Assembly: GCA_947095585.1 (NCBI GenBank)
Contig: OX352762.1
Coordinates: 43,450,018-43,514,017 of the forward strand
Reading direction: 5' to 3'
DNA from: Nephrocerus scutellatus
Lineage: Eukaryota; Arthropoda; Insecta; Diptera; Pipunculidae
Length of the DNA stretch: 64,000 nt
Shown here: positions 10,380 to 18,805 of the stretch, piece by piece
How the letters are laid out: each line of letters begins with the position of its first letter
Numbering within the stretch: position 1 is the stretch's first letter
Program-made: the position numbers and the translations under genes
Notes under the pieces: generated by a model
What the model was told of the DNA's origin: nothing
Databases searched by the model: none
Seen by the model: only the letters and a program-made list of their open reading frames with translations

Positions 10380-10500
10380 GTTAATAGATCATAAATTAAA
10401 TATAAAGCACGCAGCTGCAGAGTCATATGCTTTGGGGATGTTAATTGATTATATGCATTAGAATATGTTTTTAGATGTTTGGGGATTTGTGGGTATGTCA
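10380..10500 (-). repeat. Element B 3' LTR, distal part
   Basis: The segment resumes LTR-B sequence at GTTAATAGATCATAAATTAA and ends GGTATGTCA, the outer TG...CA end. Its first ~48 bp repeat sequence already present at 2259-2306, so the two halves overlap rather than abut. Confidence 0.75.
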
Positions 10501-10516
10501 CTCCTCCCCCCTATAG
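10501..10516 (-). promoter_or_regulatory. Polypurine tract of element B
   Basis: The minus strand reads CTATAGGGGGGAGGAG directly before TGACATACCC, the start of the 3' LTR. Confidence 0.8.
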
Positions 10517-10620
10517 ATTGAGGCACGTCCTCGTGGCTAAATTTAATATTACGATTCGTAATTTAATATTACGGTTCGTATGATTCTTTGGTTTTACAAT
10601 GTTGAGGTATGTATATATAT

Positions 10621-11740
10621 ATAATGATAAGAAGAATACATATTATAATAAAAATTGCTCCTGCGTAAGAAGTATGTTTTACAAACTTTTTGTGGTTTAA
10701 ATGTAATTCTTGTAAAGTAATGTTATCTAAAATATTTTTATGTATAATTTTGTCAATTTCTGGTAAAATAAAATCTTCATTTTTGTTGTACCAAGTGGCT
10801 TTAATTGTTCTGTTATTTAATTGAATTTTACAGTTTTCAATTTTAATTAAATTATTACCAATTACATTTGTTCTTACTATTCCACAGTTATTAATTAATT
10901 CTTGTTTTTTTATGTTTTTGGTGATTATGGAATTTTCGTTTAATCAAACTACTTCTTCTATAGTATTTATTCTGAGATTGCAATTCACTTTATTATTATT
11001 TATTATATTTTTAATGCATTCGTTGTTAATCGGAAATAGTTTGCCATTTTTAATTATCATAGTATCATTGTTTTCTAGAATAAATTTTTCGTTTAGATTG
11101 TCAAAATCGAGTTCTTCAAATCGTTCGTTGGTGATAGGAATGATTTTATATATTAGTTTAGGATCGGAATATATAGGTAAGGATAAAATAAAAATTAATA
11201 ATTCGTTTTTCTGCCATAGGGATATTTTGATCGTTTCTAACTCAAGGGTATTGATGTGTTCAAATAAGTCAATATCGAATAGTCTCGGGTTGAATATGCC
11301 AATTTTGGCTAAAGTTATTGTTAATTGGATTTCTTTAATGTGGTTATGATATTCAATGATAGAATTAAAGAAAGAGTCTATAGCACTTAATTTAGTTATC
11401 CTATCCATGAGAATGTTAGTTAAATTATTAAGCTTATTTAGATTGTTAATTTCTTGGTTGATATGTTTTGTGAGTAAGTCAGTGTCGTCATTAGTTAAAA
11501 CATTATTTTCAATATTTTCTAGTCTCTCATTTATTCGTACTAGGTCGTCATCGTCTAAAGTGCCGAATAAATATTTAAATCCTTTTCCGATTAAAATTAA
11601 TCAAACCTCTTTTATTCCTATTTTTACTAGATTCAAATAATTGAATTTCTGATTGAATTTCGTTTATGTGTTTAGTTATTAATTTTGTTTGTAAGTATTC
11701 GTGTTTAATATAAGTTTGTCTTAAAATTTCAAAGCTAAGT
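10621..11740 (-). pseudogene. env: Envelope-like (env) gene remnant of element B
   Basis: Position after integrase and before the polypurine tract, plus content, mark this as an errantivirus env. Near 11608-11619 a basic RNKR site precedes GLIN, as in furin-type cleavage before a fusion peptide. The frame then breaks. The main open part (10944-11408, 154 aa) reads DRITKLSAIDSFFNSIIEYH and onward. It is cut by one TGA at 10944, after which the same frame continues to a hydrophobic membrane segment near 10621-10665. Env would mediate membrane fusion of virus-like particles; this copy is broken by at least one frameshift and one stop. Confidence 0.72.
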
Positions 11741-11747
11741 AATAGAT

Positions 11748-12224
11748 TCATTTTTCGTTAAGACTACCATGTAGCCTTTCAATGTCGCCAATTCCTGTCT
11801 TGCCTGTCGTTATTTCTATATTAATGTTTAAATCTTCTAACCATTTTTTCATAAGTTCGTTTATTAAACATGGATCTTGGTCCATTTTTATTGTTTTTGG
11901 TACACCCATTATATTAAATACTTTTAACAAAGCTCTCTTTGATTCTAACGTGTTTATCTCTTGTATATCTTTAATTTTTAAATTCTCATCTATTAATTGG
12001 CTCATTTGCGTTGAGTTACAATATTCTGGTGTGCTGATTTCATCATATTCATTTAAACATGTTGCTGGTCTTTTCCTATTATAATTTTCAAAAAATGTTT
12101 TTACTTTATTTATTTCGATGAATCCTTTTTTTAAATTTAATTCAGCTCCTAAAGGCTTTAATAAATTTTGACCTATGATTCCTACGAATTTATTATTTTT
12201 TATTCTCATTAACTTCCATGCCAT
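11748..12224 (-). pseudogene. pol: Protease tail fused to integrase core of element B
   Basis: The first ~60 residues (FVGIIGQNLLKPLGAELNL) are the end of the second protease. After about residue 80 the text is integrase: VFNIMGVPKTIKMDQDPCL with the second catalytic D region and TTGKTGIGDIERLHGSLNE with the catalytic E. Everything between, that is RT, RNase H and the front of integrase, is missing. So an in-frame internal deletion of roughly 2 kb joined the two ends. Confidence 0.8.
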
Positions 12225-12230
12225 GGTAGA

Positions 12231-12560
12231 TTATTTTTCATTGAATTCTAACGGTACTTCAGTTACGATCGCAAATTTAATTATATTTTCATTGTTTAAA
12301 GAATTAATTTTGATTGGAACTTTCAATGGAATTCTCGGGGTTTCTAACAGTAGTGACTCATCAAGTATACTTGTTGTTGAGCCAGTATCTATTAGAATAT
12401 TAAATCTTTTATGATTTATTGTAATTTTTATTATGGGGAGTGATTCTTCTTCCCCGCTATAGTAAAAATTTACCTCATGTTTATTTTCAGTATGGTTTAC
12501 ATCCATAGGTTCTTCCCTTGGATTCCTATTATTATTATTGTTATTATAATTATTATTCAT
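12231..12560 (-). pseudogene. pol: Second nucleocapsid-tail/protease module of element B
   Basis: The frame starts with an asparagine-rich stretch and the gag-tail phrase REEPMDVNH, then a retropepsin start with FNILIDTGSTTSILDESLL. This is a second active-site DTG downstream of the one at 13020-13081. The two proteases are clearly different sequences, so this is not a recent tandem duplication but two different lineages joined. Confidence 0.75.
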
Positions 12561-13081
12561 ATTTGTCCTGAATTTAATGACCTTTGAATGTTATCAAAAT
12601 TTCTAAAATGTCCCTGATTGTTATTGTGATTTCTAAATTGTCCTGAATTCTGTGGTCTTGGATTATTATAATCATTTCTAAAATTATTCTGGATTTTAGT
12701 TATTCGTACCCCTGTTCTTTGTGTTTTTAAATGTTGTTTCCCAAATACAATATTATAATTTTCTTCTACTTTATCTTCATATTCATTAAGCAATTTATAT
12801 TTTATTCCATTTAAAATTATTTCCTTATTTTCGTAATCAATTTTACCGTGCAAGACATTTAAAATGTCATTGCCTAAGAGGATATCATAATTATCACTGA
12901 ATTTATGCACGTATAATTTTAGTTTTCCTTTTAAGGTGCCTATCGCGTCAATCAGTTGTATTTTATTCACTTTTGTATTACCTGTCATTGTTTTAATGGT
13001 TTTAGTTTTTGTTTTTAACTCGGGTGTTTTTAGTAAATTTGGGTTTTCATAACTTTGTGTAGATCCGGTATCTACTAACAC
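12557..13081 (-). pseudogene. pol: First retropepsin-like protease of element B
   Basis: The frame opens with VLVDTGSTQSYENPNLL and includes YDILLGNDILNVLHGKIDY, the flap and C-terminal loop signatures of errantiviral proteases. After the protease it runs into an asparagine- and glutamine-rich segment (RNDYNNPRPQNSGQF) that looks like a nucleocapsid tail, leading to the second module at 12231-12560. Confidence 0.75.
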
Positions 13082-13108
13082 TTTATATTTTTTGTCAGAG
13101 ACTTTTAA

Positions 13109-14047
13109 TTAAATGTAGGGTAATTTTTCTGAGGCTCGTTGATAAAAATTTTCTCTATCTACATCCATTGGTCTCGGTTCACCGTATTTTCGAATTCTTG
13201 ATTGGTTACTATCATTTTCCCTGAATCTTTTCATAGGACTATGATAGTTAGAATTATTATTTGGCCTATTAGAATTTTGGTGTTGGCCATTGTTGAAATT
13301 ATGGAAATTATTATTGCGATGTTGGGTTCTATAATTTTGGAAATTCTTATTAGGATATTGGGATCTATAATTTTGGAAATTATTATTAGGATATTGGGAT
13401 CTATAATTTTGGAAATTGTTATTTTGATATTGATATTGAGGTCTATAAGTTTGTAAACGTTGATTTTGAGGAACCGAAACTTGACTTAAACGCGGTAATG
13501 ATTTCGGAACAACAGATGTACTTTCATCAGTTAAATTATTTTCAATAAGTAGTGAAAATGCCGACTCTATTTTCGATGCCCCGCGCGAGAGAATTAACGC
13601 TTGAAAATGTGGTGGCAAACCATTTCGAAAAACTTCAAAAGCTTGTCTTTTACCTTCATTATTGTACATTGTTTTAAGGGATTCTGCCTCGTTGCTGAGA
13701 CATATACGGTCTTTAACTCTACACAAATGATTAATTATATTTTTATAATATTCCTTAACACTACTCTTATATCTAAAATTATTAAATTCAAGGAGTAATG
13801 TTGGGATTTGTGCCTTCTCACCGAATTCTTGTATTAGTGCTGTCCTTAGTTCCTCCCACGTCGAGATTTCTGTCTTCCTTAGCACGGTTCTGGCGTCTCC
13901 CTCGATGGTCTCGTCTTCTCCAAATTCATTTAGATAGCCGCTCACTGACTCGATGCTCTTAATGTATTGCGCCAGATCTTCCTTCCTTCCATTAAATGGT
14001 CTTATTGATTTAAGGGTTTTCACAATTATGTCCTTTTTTATTTCCAT
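13109..14047 (-). CDS. gag: Gag of element B
   Basis: The 312-aa open frame starts at ATG 14047 with a capsid domain (SIRPFNGRKEDLAQYIKSIE, FGEKAQIPTLLLEFNNFRY, VFRNGLPPHFQALILSRGA) typical of the 17.6/297 group. It has no zinc knuckle. Instead the C-terminus has tandem copies of a decapeptide around NNNFQNYRSQYP and ends with the PRPMDVD phrase before protease. It appears uninterrupted. The 290-bp leader upstream repeats the phrase TTCGCAATTTTCACTTGCA. Confidence 0.85.
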   Translation of the reverse strand: MEIKKDIIVKTLKSIRPFNGRKEDLAQYIKSIESVSGYLNEFGEDETIEGDARTVLRKTEISTWEELRTALIQEFGEKAQIPTLLLEFNNFRYKSSVKEYYKNIINHLCRVKDRICLSNEAESLKTMYNNEGKRQAFEVFRNGLPPHFQALILSRGASKIESAFSLLIENNLTDESTSVVPKSLPRLSQVSVPQNQRLQTYRPQYQYQNNNFQNYRSQYPNNNFQNYRSQYPNKNFQNYRTQHRNNNFHNFNNGQHQNSNRPNNNSNYHSPMKRFRENDSNQSRIRKYGEPRPMDVDRENFYQRASEKLPYI

Positions 14048-14340
14048 TATGTTTATTTATTTATTAAAAATATTATTTAGAATTTATTTAAATATTTAAT
14101 TCTGTTGTTGTATTTCCACTTAGAGTAATTTATGTTCGCAATTTTCACTTGCAAATTATTCTTTGTAAAGAATTAATGTTATTAACGTTCGCAATTTTCA
14201 CTTGCAGTTAATTTTTTGTGATTTAAATTTAAACGATTTTCGTTCGTCTTGTAATTTATATTCACTTTTACTTTTTTTCACGATGTTCATTCGCGTTTAA
14301 AATAGAACGAAAGTTCTTATGCGGATACCAACAATTGGTA
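14048..14340. other. Leader of element B
   Basis: This AT-rich untranslated leader has no ORF. GTTCGCAATTTTCACTTGCA occurs twice (about 14132 and 14188) and a small inverted pair GATACCAACAATTGGTATCC lies beside the primer site. Confidence 0.6.
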
Positions 14341-14361
14341 TCCTACCTACAGACTGCGGCA
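14341..14361 (-). promoter_or_regulatory. Degenerate primer binding site of element B
   Basis: The minus strand reads TGCCGCAGTCTGTAGGTAGG after the LTR end and four Ts. It is like the tRNA-Ser site TGGCGCAGTCGGTAGG with substitutions and a 4-base insertion, so priming from it is doubtful. Confidence 0.65.
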
Positions 14362-14365
14362 AAAA

Positions 14366-14986
14366 TGTAACTTAAGTAAAGTTACTTTAAAAAACGTAGT
14401 TTTACGGATTGACTTTTAAATTAACAGATATTCGCTCTGTTTAGTCAATCCTACCGACTGCGCCAAAAATGTAACTTGCTTGAAGTTATACTAAAAAAAT
14501 TTAGTTTTAATTCCGGCCAACTTGCCAGAATGAGACTTAAAATAAAAAACGCACAAAAAGTGAAAAAGATGAATGAAATGAAAAAGACGCAGTGAAAAGT
14601 GGTGACTTTATTATCTGATGGTTGAACTAAATCTAAAGTAAATCTGATCTTACAATTCTAATTTATAGAGAAACCTCGGTTGCCAAAGAATCATGCATAT
14701 TGCATAAGCCAAGATACAAAGCGCGTGTAGACTATTAAGTTATAAATAGGTTTAAATGAACGAGTGGTCCAGCTACGATTCTGGCCATCTGAATAAACAA
14801 ACGATTCTGCATCCGGAGCAGTATGCAAGACTACGCGAGAAATTAATTAGGGTTTAATTCAACAAAGTTGTGCGCAACTTTGTTGCTCTATATTGTCCAT
14901 ACGCAACGTGTATGCGCAGCTGTAGAGTCATAAACTTTGGAATGTTAATAGATCATAAATTAAGTATAAAGCACGCATCTGCAGAG
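14366..14986 (-). repeat. Element B 5' LTR (truncated composite)
   Basis: It starts TGTAACTTAAG and carries the same internal primer-site echo (14450-14465) and second LTR end (14470) as the left copy. It stops at GCAGAG where RT of element C resumes. About 90 bp of LTR end and ~60 bp of C are missing at this junction, so a deletion removed the target-site evidence on this side. Confidence 0.8.
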
Positions 14987-15532
14987 AACGTCGCTGGAGC
15001 TGTCTTTAGCCCGAATGGCATACGCAGGAATTCGAAATGTCCGCCCTCTACGCTGAATGCGATTTTCTGAATATCCTCTTCGTCTGTTTCTATTTGGTGA
15101 AATCCTTTAGCAAGGTCCAGTGTGGTAAAATACTGGCATCTTCCGAGATTTTCTAGGATTTCATCCATATTGGGAATTATGTATTTATCGTCCACTGTTA
15201 CATCGATCAGTTGTCGATAATCAATTACAAGTCCTCCACTTGCGTTCTCCGCTCGCGTCAAGTATTGTGGGTACGACCCAAACAGGTGTGGAATATGGTG
15301 ATTGGCTTGTTCTGATGATGCCTGCTTTTAGCATCTCTTGTATTTGGTTTTGCACTTCGTTCTTATGGACGTAAGGGTACCCATAAGTATTTGCTGCTAT
15401 AGGAACGTGATCAGTCGTTCGAATTTTATGCTTGATAGCATTGGTAAAGGTAAGATCCGAATCTTCGTTGTAGAATATACTAGAAAATTTTTTAAGTAAT
15501 GGCATAAGCTTCTGTTTTTCTTCTTCGTTCAA
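14987..15532 (-). pseudogene. pol: Front half of reverse transcriptase of element C
   Basis: Two overlapping frames cover RT motifs in order. 15221-15532 has FSSIFYNEDSDLTF, HKIRTTDHVPI and [17 protein letters not shown]. 14953-15261 has [24 protein letters not shown] and [15 protein letters not shown] frameshift near 15240 separates them. The domain is cut where LTR-B begins; the catalytic YIDD box is at 1708-1719 on the far side of the insertion. Confidence 0.85.
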
Positions 15533-16134
15533 ATGCTCTATTCGGATTTGTTCTAATAGTGGTTTGTGTTTTGTACTTTCGACGATGCAAAAATTTTCAG
15601 GGGTGTTAGTAGTAATATCTATTTTTGCTTTGATTTTATAGTTTGATATATCATAAACTCCTTCCTTGATGATAGCTTCTCCGTTTTGAAAAGACTTCCC
15701 AGGGTTAAAAGCAATTCCCTCTTTCTGATCAACTTACAGTTCGAGCTGATAAGTGCCGCTATTTTGAAAGTGACAGCATTTATCGTTGATCGATTTGAAA
15801 TGGATTGGGACCTGTTTCTGTCCTGTTTGGAGTATATTTTTTTCGTAATCGATTTTAGCTTTTAATTGTTTTAATACATTGTTGCCATATATACCATGGT
15901 AGTAATCATGAAATTGACAAACGAACATTTCTACTCTTTCTTTGGGGTCTCCTAGCTCTTAAAAATAAGGTATAATTACTTTTTCAAATATTTGCACTGA
16001 ATGCTGTGAAGTTGTTACAGTAACTTTCTGAATCGGAACAGACCATTTAAGGTTACATAAATTGGGACTTATGATTGAATGTGTTGCTCCTGTGTCGATA
16101 ATAAATTTTAGTTGTTTAATTTTTGTCTTAGTTA
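15533..16134 (-). pseudogene. pol: Protease and protease-RT linker of element C
   Basis: From about 16125 the minus strand reads LKFIIDTGATHSIISP, a retropepsin active site. It continues in frame through one TAA (about 15957) to YHGIYGNNVLKQLKAKIDY, the protease C-terminal signature, and ends at 15734. The linker before RT (15533-15730) is open in pieces. The segment from 15685 rightward is duplicated at 20636. Confidence 0.75.
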
Positions 16135-16341
16135 TTATATATGGAAGGTTTCTGTTGAGGCCGGAGACCGAAAATTTTCTCCAGAATTTTGATGTTCTTG
16201 ACTGTTTCTGATTTTGTATTTATATATATCCATTGGTTCTGGATATCGCTGGTAGTTATTCATTTTATTGGGATATCTATGAATGTAGTTATTTTCGATA
16301 GGTGGTCTATATTGATTATTACTAAAGGGTCCACGGGACAT
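16135..16341 (-). pseudogene. gag: Gag tail of element C
   Basis: The short frame reads SRGPFSNNQYRPPIENNY and RYPEPMDIYKYKI, the asparagine/arginine-rich gag tail of 17.6/297-like elements with the PMD phrase. The capsid part is absent. To the right the sequence is a low-complexity TTGTTGTTAGCATTTGG region and then a SINE, so C is truncated here. Confidence 0.65.
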
Positions 16342-16423
16342 ATTGTTGTTGTTAGCATTTGGTTATTGGTTACTATGGTTTTTAGGTCTATATTGATTAT
16401 TACTAATGGGTCTACGTGCGTAC

Positions 16424-16700
16424 CTTGGCTCAGTGGAAATGCGTTAGCTACTGAGCAAGAGGTTCGTGCTTCGAATCCCAGTAACACAAAAAGTATTTTT
16501 CACGGTGTCCAACCTCTCGCGAATGGGTGACAAACGTTCCGAGAGTAATAACTTGTCACGGAAAGCTTCTTCTTAATTCGCCGTTTGGAGCCGGCCTTAA
16601 ATTGTAGGTCCCTTCCATTTGCGTCCAAAAAATGTAAATGCGCAACAGAAATGGTCGCGAGAAGCTAGGCCTTGGACCGCAATGGTCTGTCGCGCCGAAT
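16424..16700 (+). mobile_element. tRNA-derived SINE, copy 1
   Basis: A split RNA polymerase III promoter is visible: box A TTGGCTCAGTGG (16425-16436) and box B GCTTCGAATCC (16468-16478), spaced as in a tRNA. The region does not fold into a full tRNA and continues into a ~210-bp body with TTCGCCGTTTGGAGCCGGCC and GGTCCCTTCCATTTGCG, ending near GTCTGTCGCGCC. The body phrases resemble tephritid fly repeats (recall only). TTGTTGTT(A/C)TTAGCATTTGG occurs on both sides, so it sits in a repeat-rich gag tail. Confidence 0.75.
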
Positions 16701-17188
16701 ATTGTTGTTCTTAGCATTTGGTTGTTGGTTTCTATGGGTATTAAGATACAGATACAGATGGTATAAGATATATAGATACAGATGTATCATGGGAGTGTTA
16801 GTTAATGCATTAAAAATATTTGATTGTTTGTGCTAGTGTAGGCAAAATTCTAATAGGAATATTTCGATATTCTCGTTGGGTTAAATGACCTAAGGGGAAT
16901 GGCATTACATTAATTTTAATAACACACACAATATTTATTTGTTTGTGCTGGCTTAGGAAAAATTATGGGGTTATTGCCCGTAACTATTAATTTCGTGAAA
17001 AAATAGTATGGGAGGGGGAGCTGGTATATTTTCACCTCCTGCGGTGTAGGTAGCGTTTTCTTGCGAAGACACGTACTTTCATCCTTACATCAGTTCAGAC
17101 ACTGTAACTCTTGAACGCTTCTATCTACAAGCAAATAGTATAGAGATATCAAGAGGAACGAAGTAGAACAAAAAATTGTATACAAGAA
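16701..17188. other. Low-complexity and unassigned DNA
   Basis: It contains an AGATACAGATACAG / TATAGATACAGATG microsatellite (16742-16790) and AT-rich sequence with no ORF or element signature that I recognise. Confidence 0.5.
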
Positions 17189-17990
17189 TGAATGAGTTCC
17201 GCAATTGGAATGGGTTGTACACTCAGTTGTGTAAGTGCATTCTTAACTTGTGTTTTGTATCATATTATATGAAGAACTGGTTACGCACACTCAACTCAAA
17301 TTAAATAGTTTTAGAATCACTTCGTACGCGTTGTGTCAAAACCTTCTCTATAGAAAGCCCAACTGTTCCGATCGTACAGAGATACATGCTTAGATTTATC
17401 CCAAACGTATTTGTATTAGTAATCAACTAAAGAGCAAAATCCATATAAAAGTTTTCTGTTTCCCACTACCACATCTTACGTTTCTCGCTCTTTGCGACTG
17501 CTTATTTTTTGTACACTGTGTTCACATTCCAAAAACACAGATGCGTTTGGGATGGGTTAACAGCATTAGTATGCGTAGAGTTGGGTTTTCTATAGAGAAG
17601 GTTTTGGTTGTGTGCACGTCGAACCAACCGTGCGCTAAAGCTGCTATGTTTTCACCACCAAATGGGGAATTTGACCACAAAATCGAGTTTCCGATTAGAG
17701 AATTTACAAGAAACATTTCAATTTTTAAATTCTCTATATTAACTTTGCGTGCACGGTTGTCTGTGACTGGCTGGGTGGCTGGTGGAATCTTGCGATCAAT
17801 TTTTAACGCACTTCCCAAACCCCGAGTATCCTGAAATTGTACACATGTGTATTTTCGGTGACAATACTTTCTATTAAAATTCGGAAGTGATGCGGGCCCC
17901 GGGTCCAGGGGCTCCCATACAAATTTATCCGATTTTCTTTACGTGTACGATTTTTGGAAGTGATTGGGCTCCCATACAAATGTTTTTAAA
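17189..17990 (-). repeat. Unclassified dispersed repeat G, copy interrupted by a MITE
   Basis: In reverse orientation this matches the repeat at 46840-47285, 52667-53105 and 62210-62650: the phrases GTGTACAATTTCAGGA, TTAACTTTGCGTGCACGGTTGT and ACCACCAAATGGGGAATTT are shared. It includes a hairpin pair (AGAGAATTT / AAATTCTCT). The outer end carries CTCCCATACAAATTTATCCGATTTT, the satellite phrase also seen at 44.8-45.3 kb. The open frames across it are conserved only as repeat copies and match no protein I know. Confidence 0.75.
17337..17606. mobile_element. 270-bp MITE with 28-bp terminal inverted repeats
   Basis: The ends are CAAAACCTTCTCTATAGAAA and its complement, inverted over 28 bp with one or two mismatches. 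GTTGTGT flanks both sides (17330-17336 and 17607-17613). The uninterrupted G copies at 47100, 52930 and 62470 show a single GTTGTGT (as ACACAAC on plus), so the empty site is available for comparison. There is no ORF. A 7-bp duplication leaves the superfamily open, with P-like or hAT-like as candidates. Confidence 0.85.
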
Positions 17991-18440
17991 AATGTACCCG
18001 GTGTTCTTCAATGTTCTTCAAATTTTGTGGGCAGTATTAAATTTTCACGGTTTTTTAACAATTTAATAATTATTACATGCTTCAAAAAACAATAATAAGT
18101 TTTTATAAGTATTTATTCTTTCTTAAACGTTTTATTTAACTTGACTTGACCTGCTTTGACGTGTTTGTCTGTATTTTCGACTAATTTGAGGTCCTTTTTC
18201 ACCACCTTTCGAATGACCTAGCTCATTACAGAAAACAATTCCGCCTGGGACGCGTGTCGCGAGTCACGTGTGATGCGTGGAAAACAGGAAATACTTTAAA
18301 CTTTACTTTAAAATAAAAAATAAAATATAAAATAAATAATATAATATAAAATAAAATAGAAAACATTAATGTTGGCGGTTACTACCAAATAATAAAGGAC
18401 TGTGTGGCATGTGTCAATGTACATATATAGAATGTTAGAT
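17991..18440. other. AT-rich unassigned DNA
   Basis: There is no gene. It includes an AATAAAATATAAAATAAAT low-complexity run (18305-18360) and could be intron or 5' sequence of the THAP remnant that follows; the sequence alone does not prove this. Confidence 0.4.
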
Positions 18441-18539
18441 AGAAACAGTTTAAATAAATGTTTAAAGATATGCGAGGATCATTTCGTTGACGAAGCCAAG
18501 CTTCATCATCGTCTTAAACCGGGTACAATCCCATCTTAA
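18441..18539 (+). pseudogene. C-terminal half of a THAP zinc-finger domain, copy 1
   Basis: The 32-codon frame reads KICEDHFVDEAKLHHRLKPG then TIPS and a stop. This matches the second half of THAP DNA-binding domains: the CX2H zinc ligands (C-E-D-H), the following F, and the final leucine/proline box. The first two cysteines are not found upstream, so an exon is missing or in decayed sequence. THAP domains occur in P-like and Kolobok transposases and in host proteins. Which of these it came from is not clear. A second copy is at 23388. Confidence 0.65.
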
Positions 18540-18805
18540 AATTTACGTTATTCTAGTGATATAGAAACTGATTATTTTAACATGCCTGGCCCGAGTTATA
18601 TAAAAAGTGTGCACCATAACTATTCTAACCTGGTTCCAGTAACGCAGATTTAACCGTAGGATAATTTGAGAAATACAAACCTCCTTCGAAATTAATTGTA
18701 CCGATGCAGAAGACAAATCCATTTATTGCGAGACCCAAACAAACCGCACAATTCGGTTTGACTACATTTTTGAACAGTACATAATGATTCAAACTTGCAG
18801 GCGGT
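18540..18805. other. Left flank of element D
   Basis: The sequence continues past the THAP stop in an open plus frame for ~35 codons (PGPSYIKSVHHNYSNLVP) and then becomes non-coding. It ends in GCAGGCGGT; the last four bases are the target duplication of element D. On the minus strand a 129-aa frame crosses into the LTR and is not a real gene. Confidence 0.5.

Larger units (their letters stand above)
1725..14986 (-). mobile_element. Element B, env-bearing errantivirus-like gypsy, interrupted by element A
   Basis: The left (3') LTR is 1725-2309 plus 10380-10500, the body is 10501-14365, and the right (5') LTR is 14366-14986, truncated. A polypurine tract adjoins the 3' LTR and a primer site adjoins the 5' LTR. 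Gene order on the minus strand is gag, protease 1, a second NC/protease module, integrase piece, env. RT and RNase H are deleted. The two LTR copies share the same unusual composite structure, including an internal primer-site echo, which supports their pairing. It is inserted in the RT of element C. Confidence 0.75.
1..16341 (-). mobile_element. Element C, outer Ty3/gypsy (errantivirus-like), split by element B
   Basis: Two minus-strand halves of one pol lie on either side of a 13.3-kb insertion. The right half (14987-15532) carries the front of RT and stops just after the LKTAPATF box. The left half starts at the YIDD box and continues into RNase H and integrase. Only about 20 residues between these boxes are missing, so the halves fit as one interrupted gene. 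Protease and an asparagine-rich gag tail with the PEPMDI phrase lie at 15.5-16.3 kb. These features resemble the 17.6/297 branch of gypsy elements. No LTR of C is visible, so both ends are lost or outside the window. Confidence 0.75.

Noticed and set aside
14870..15070. 66-aa plus-strand frame and its relative at 2071-2307
   Set aside because: It is antisense LTR-B sequence that happens to be open.
16424..16490. Possible tRNA gene on the plus strand
   Set aside because: A and B boxes are present but no complete acceptor stem or anticodon arm forms, and the sequence continues into a long body; it fits a tRNA-derived SINE.
17522..17834. Overlapping 97-98 aa open frames on both strands, repeated at 22469-22781 and partly at 46739, 52606 and 62158
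   Set aside because: The sequence is conserved only as copies of repeat G, and in this copy the frames run across the MITE insertion. Nothing resembles a protein domain.
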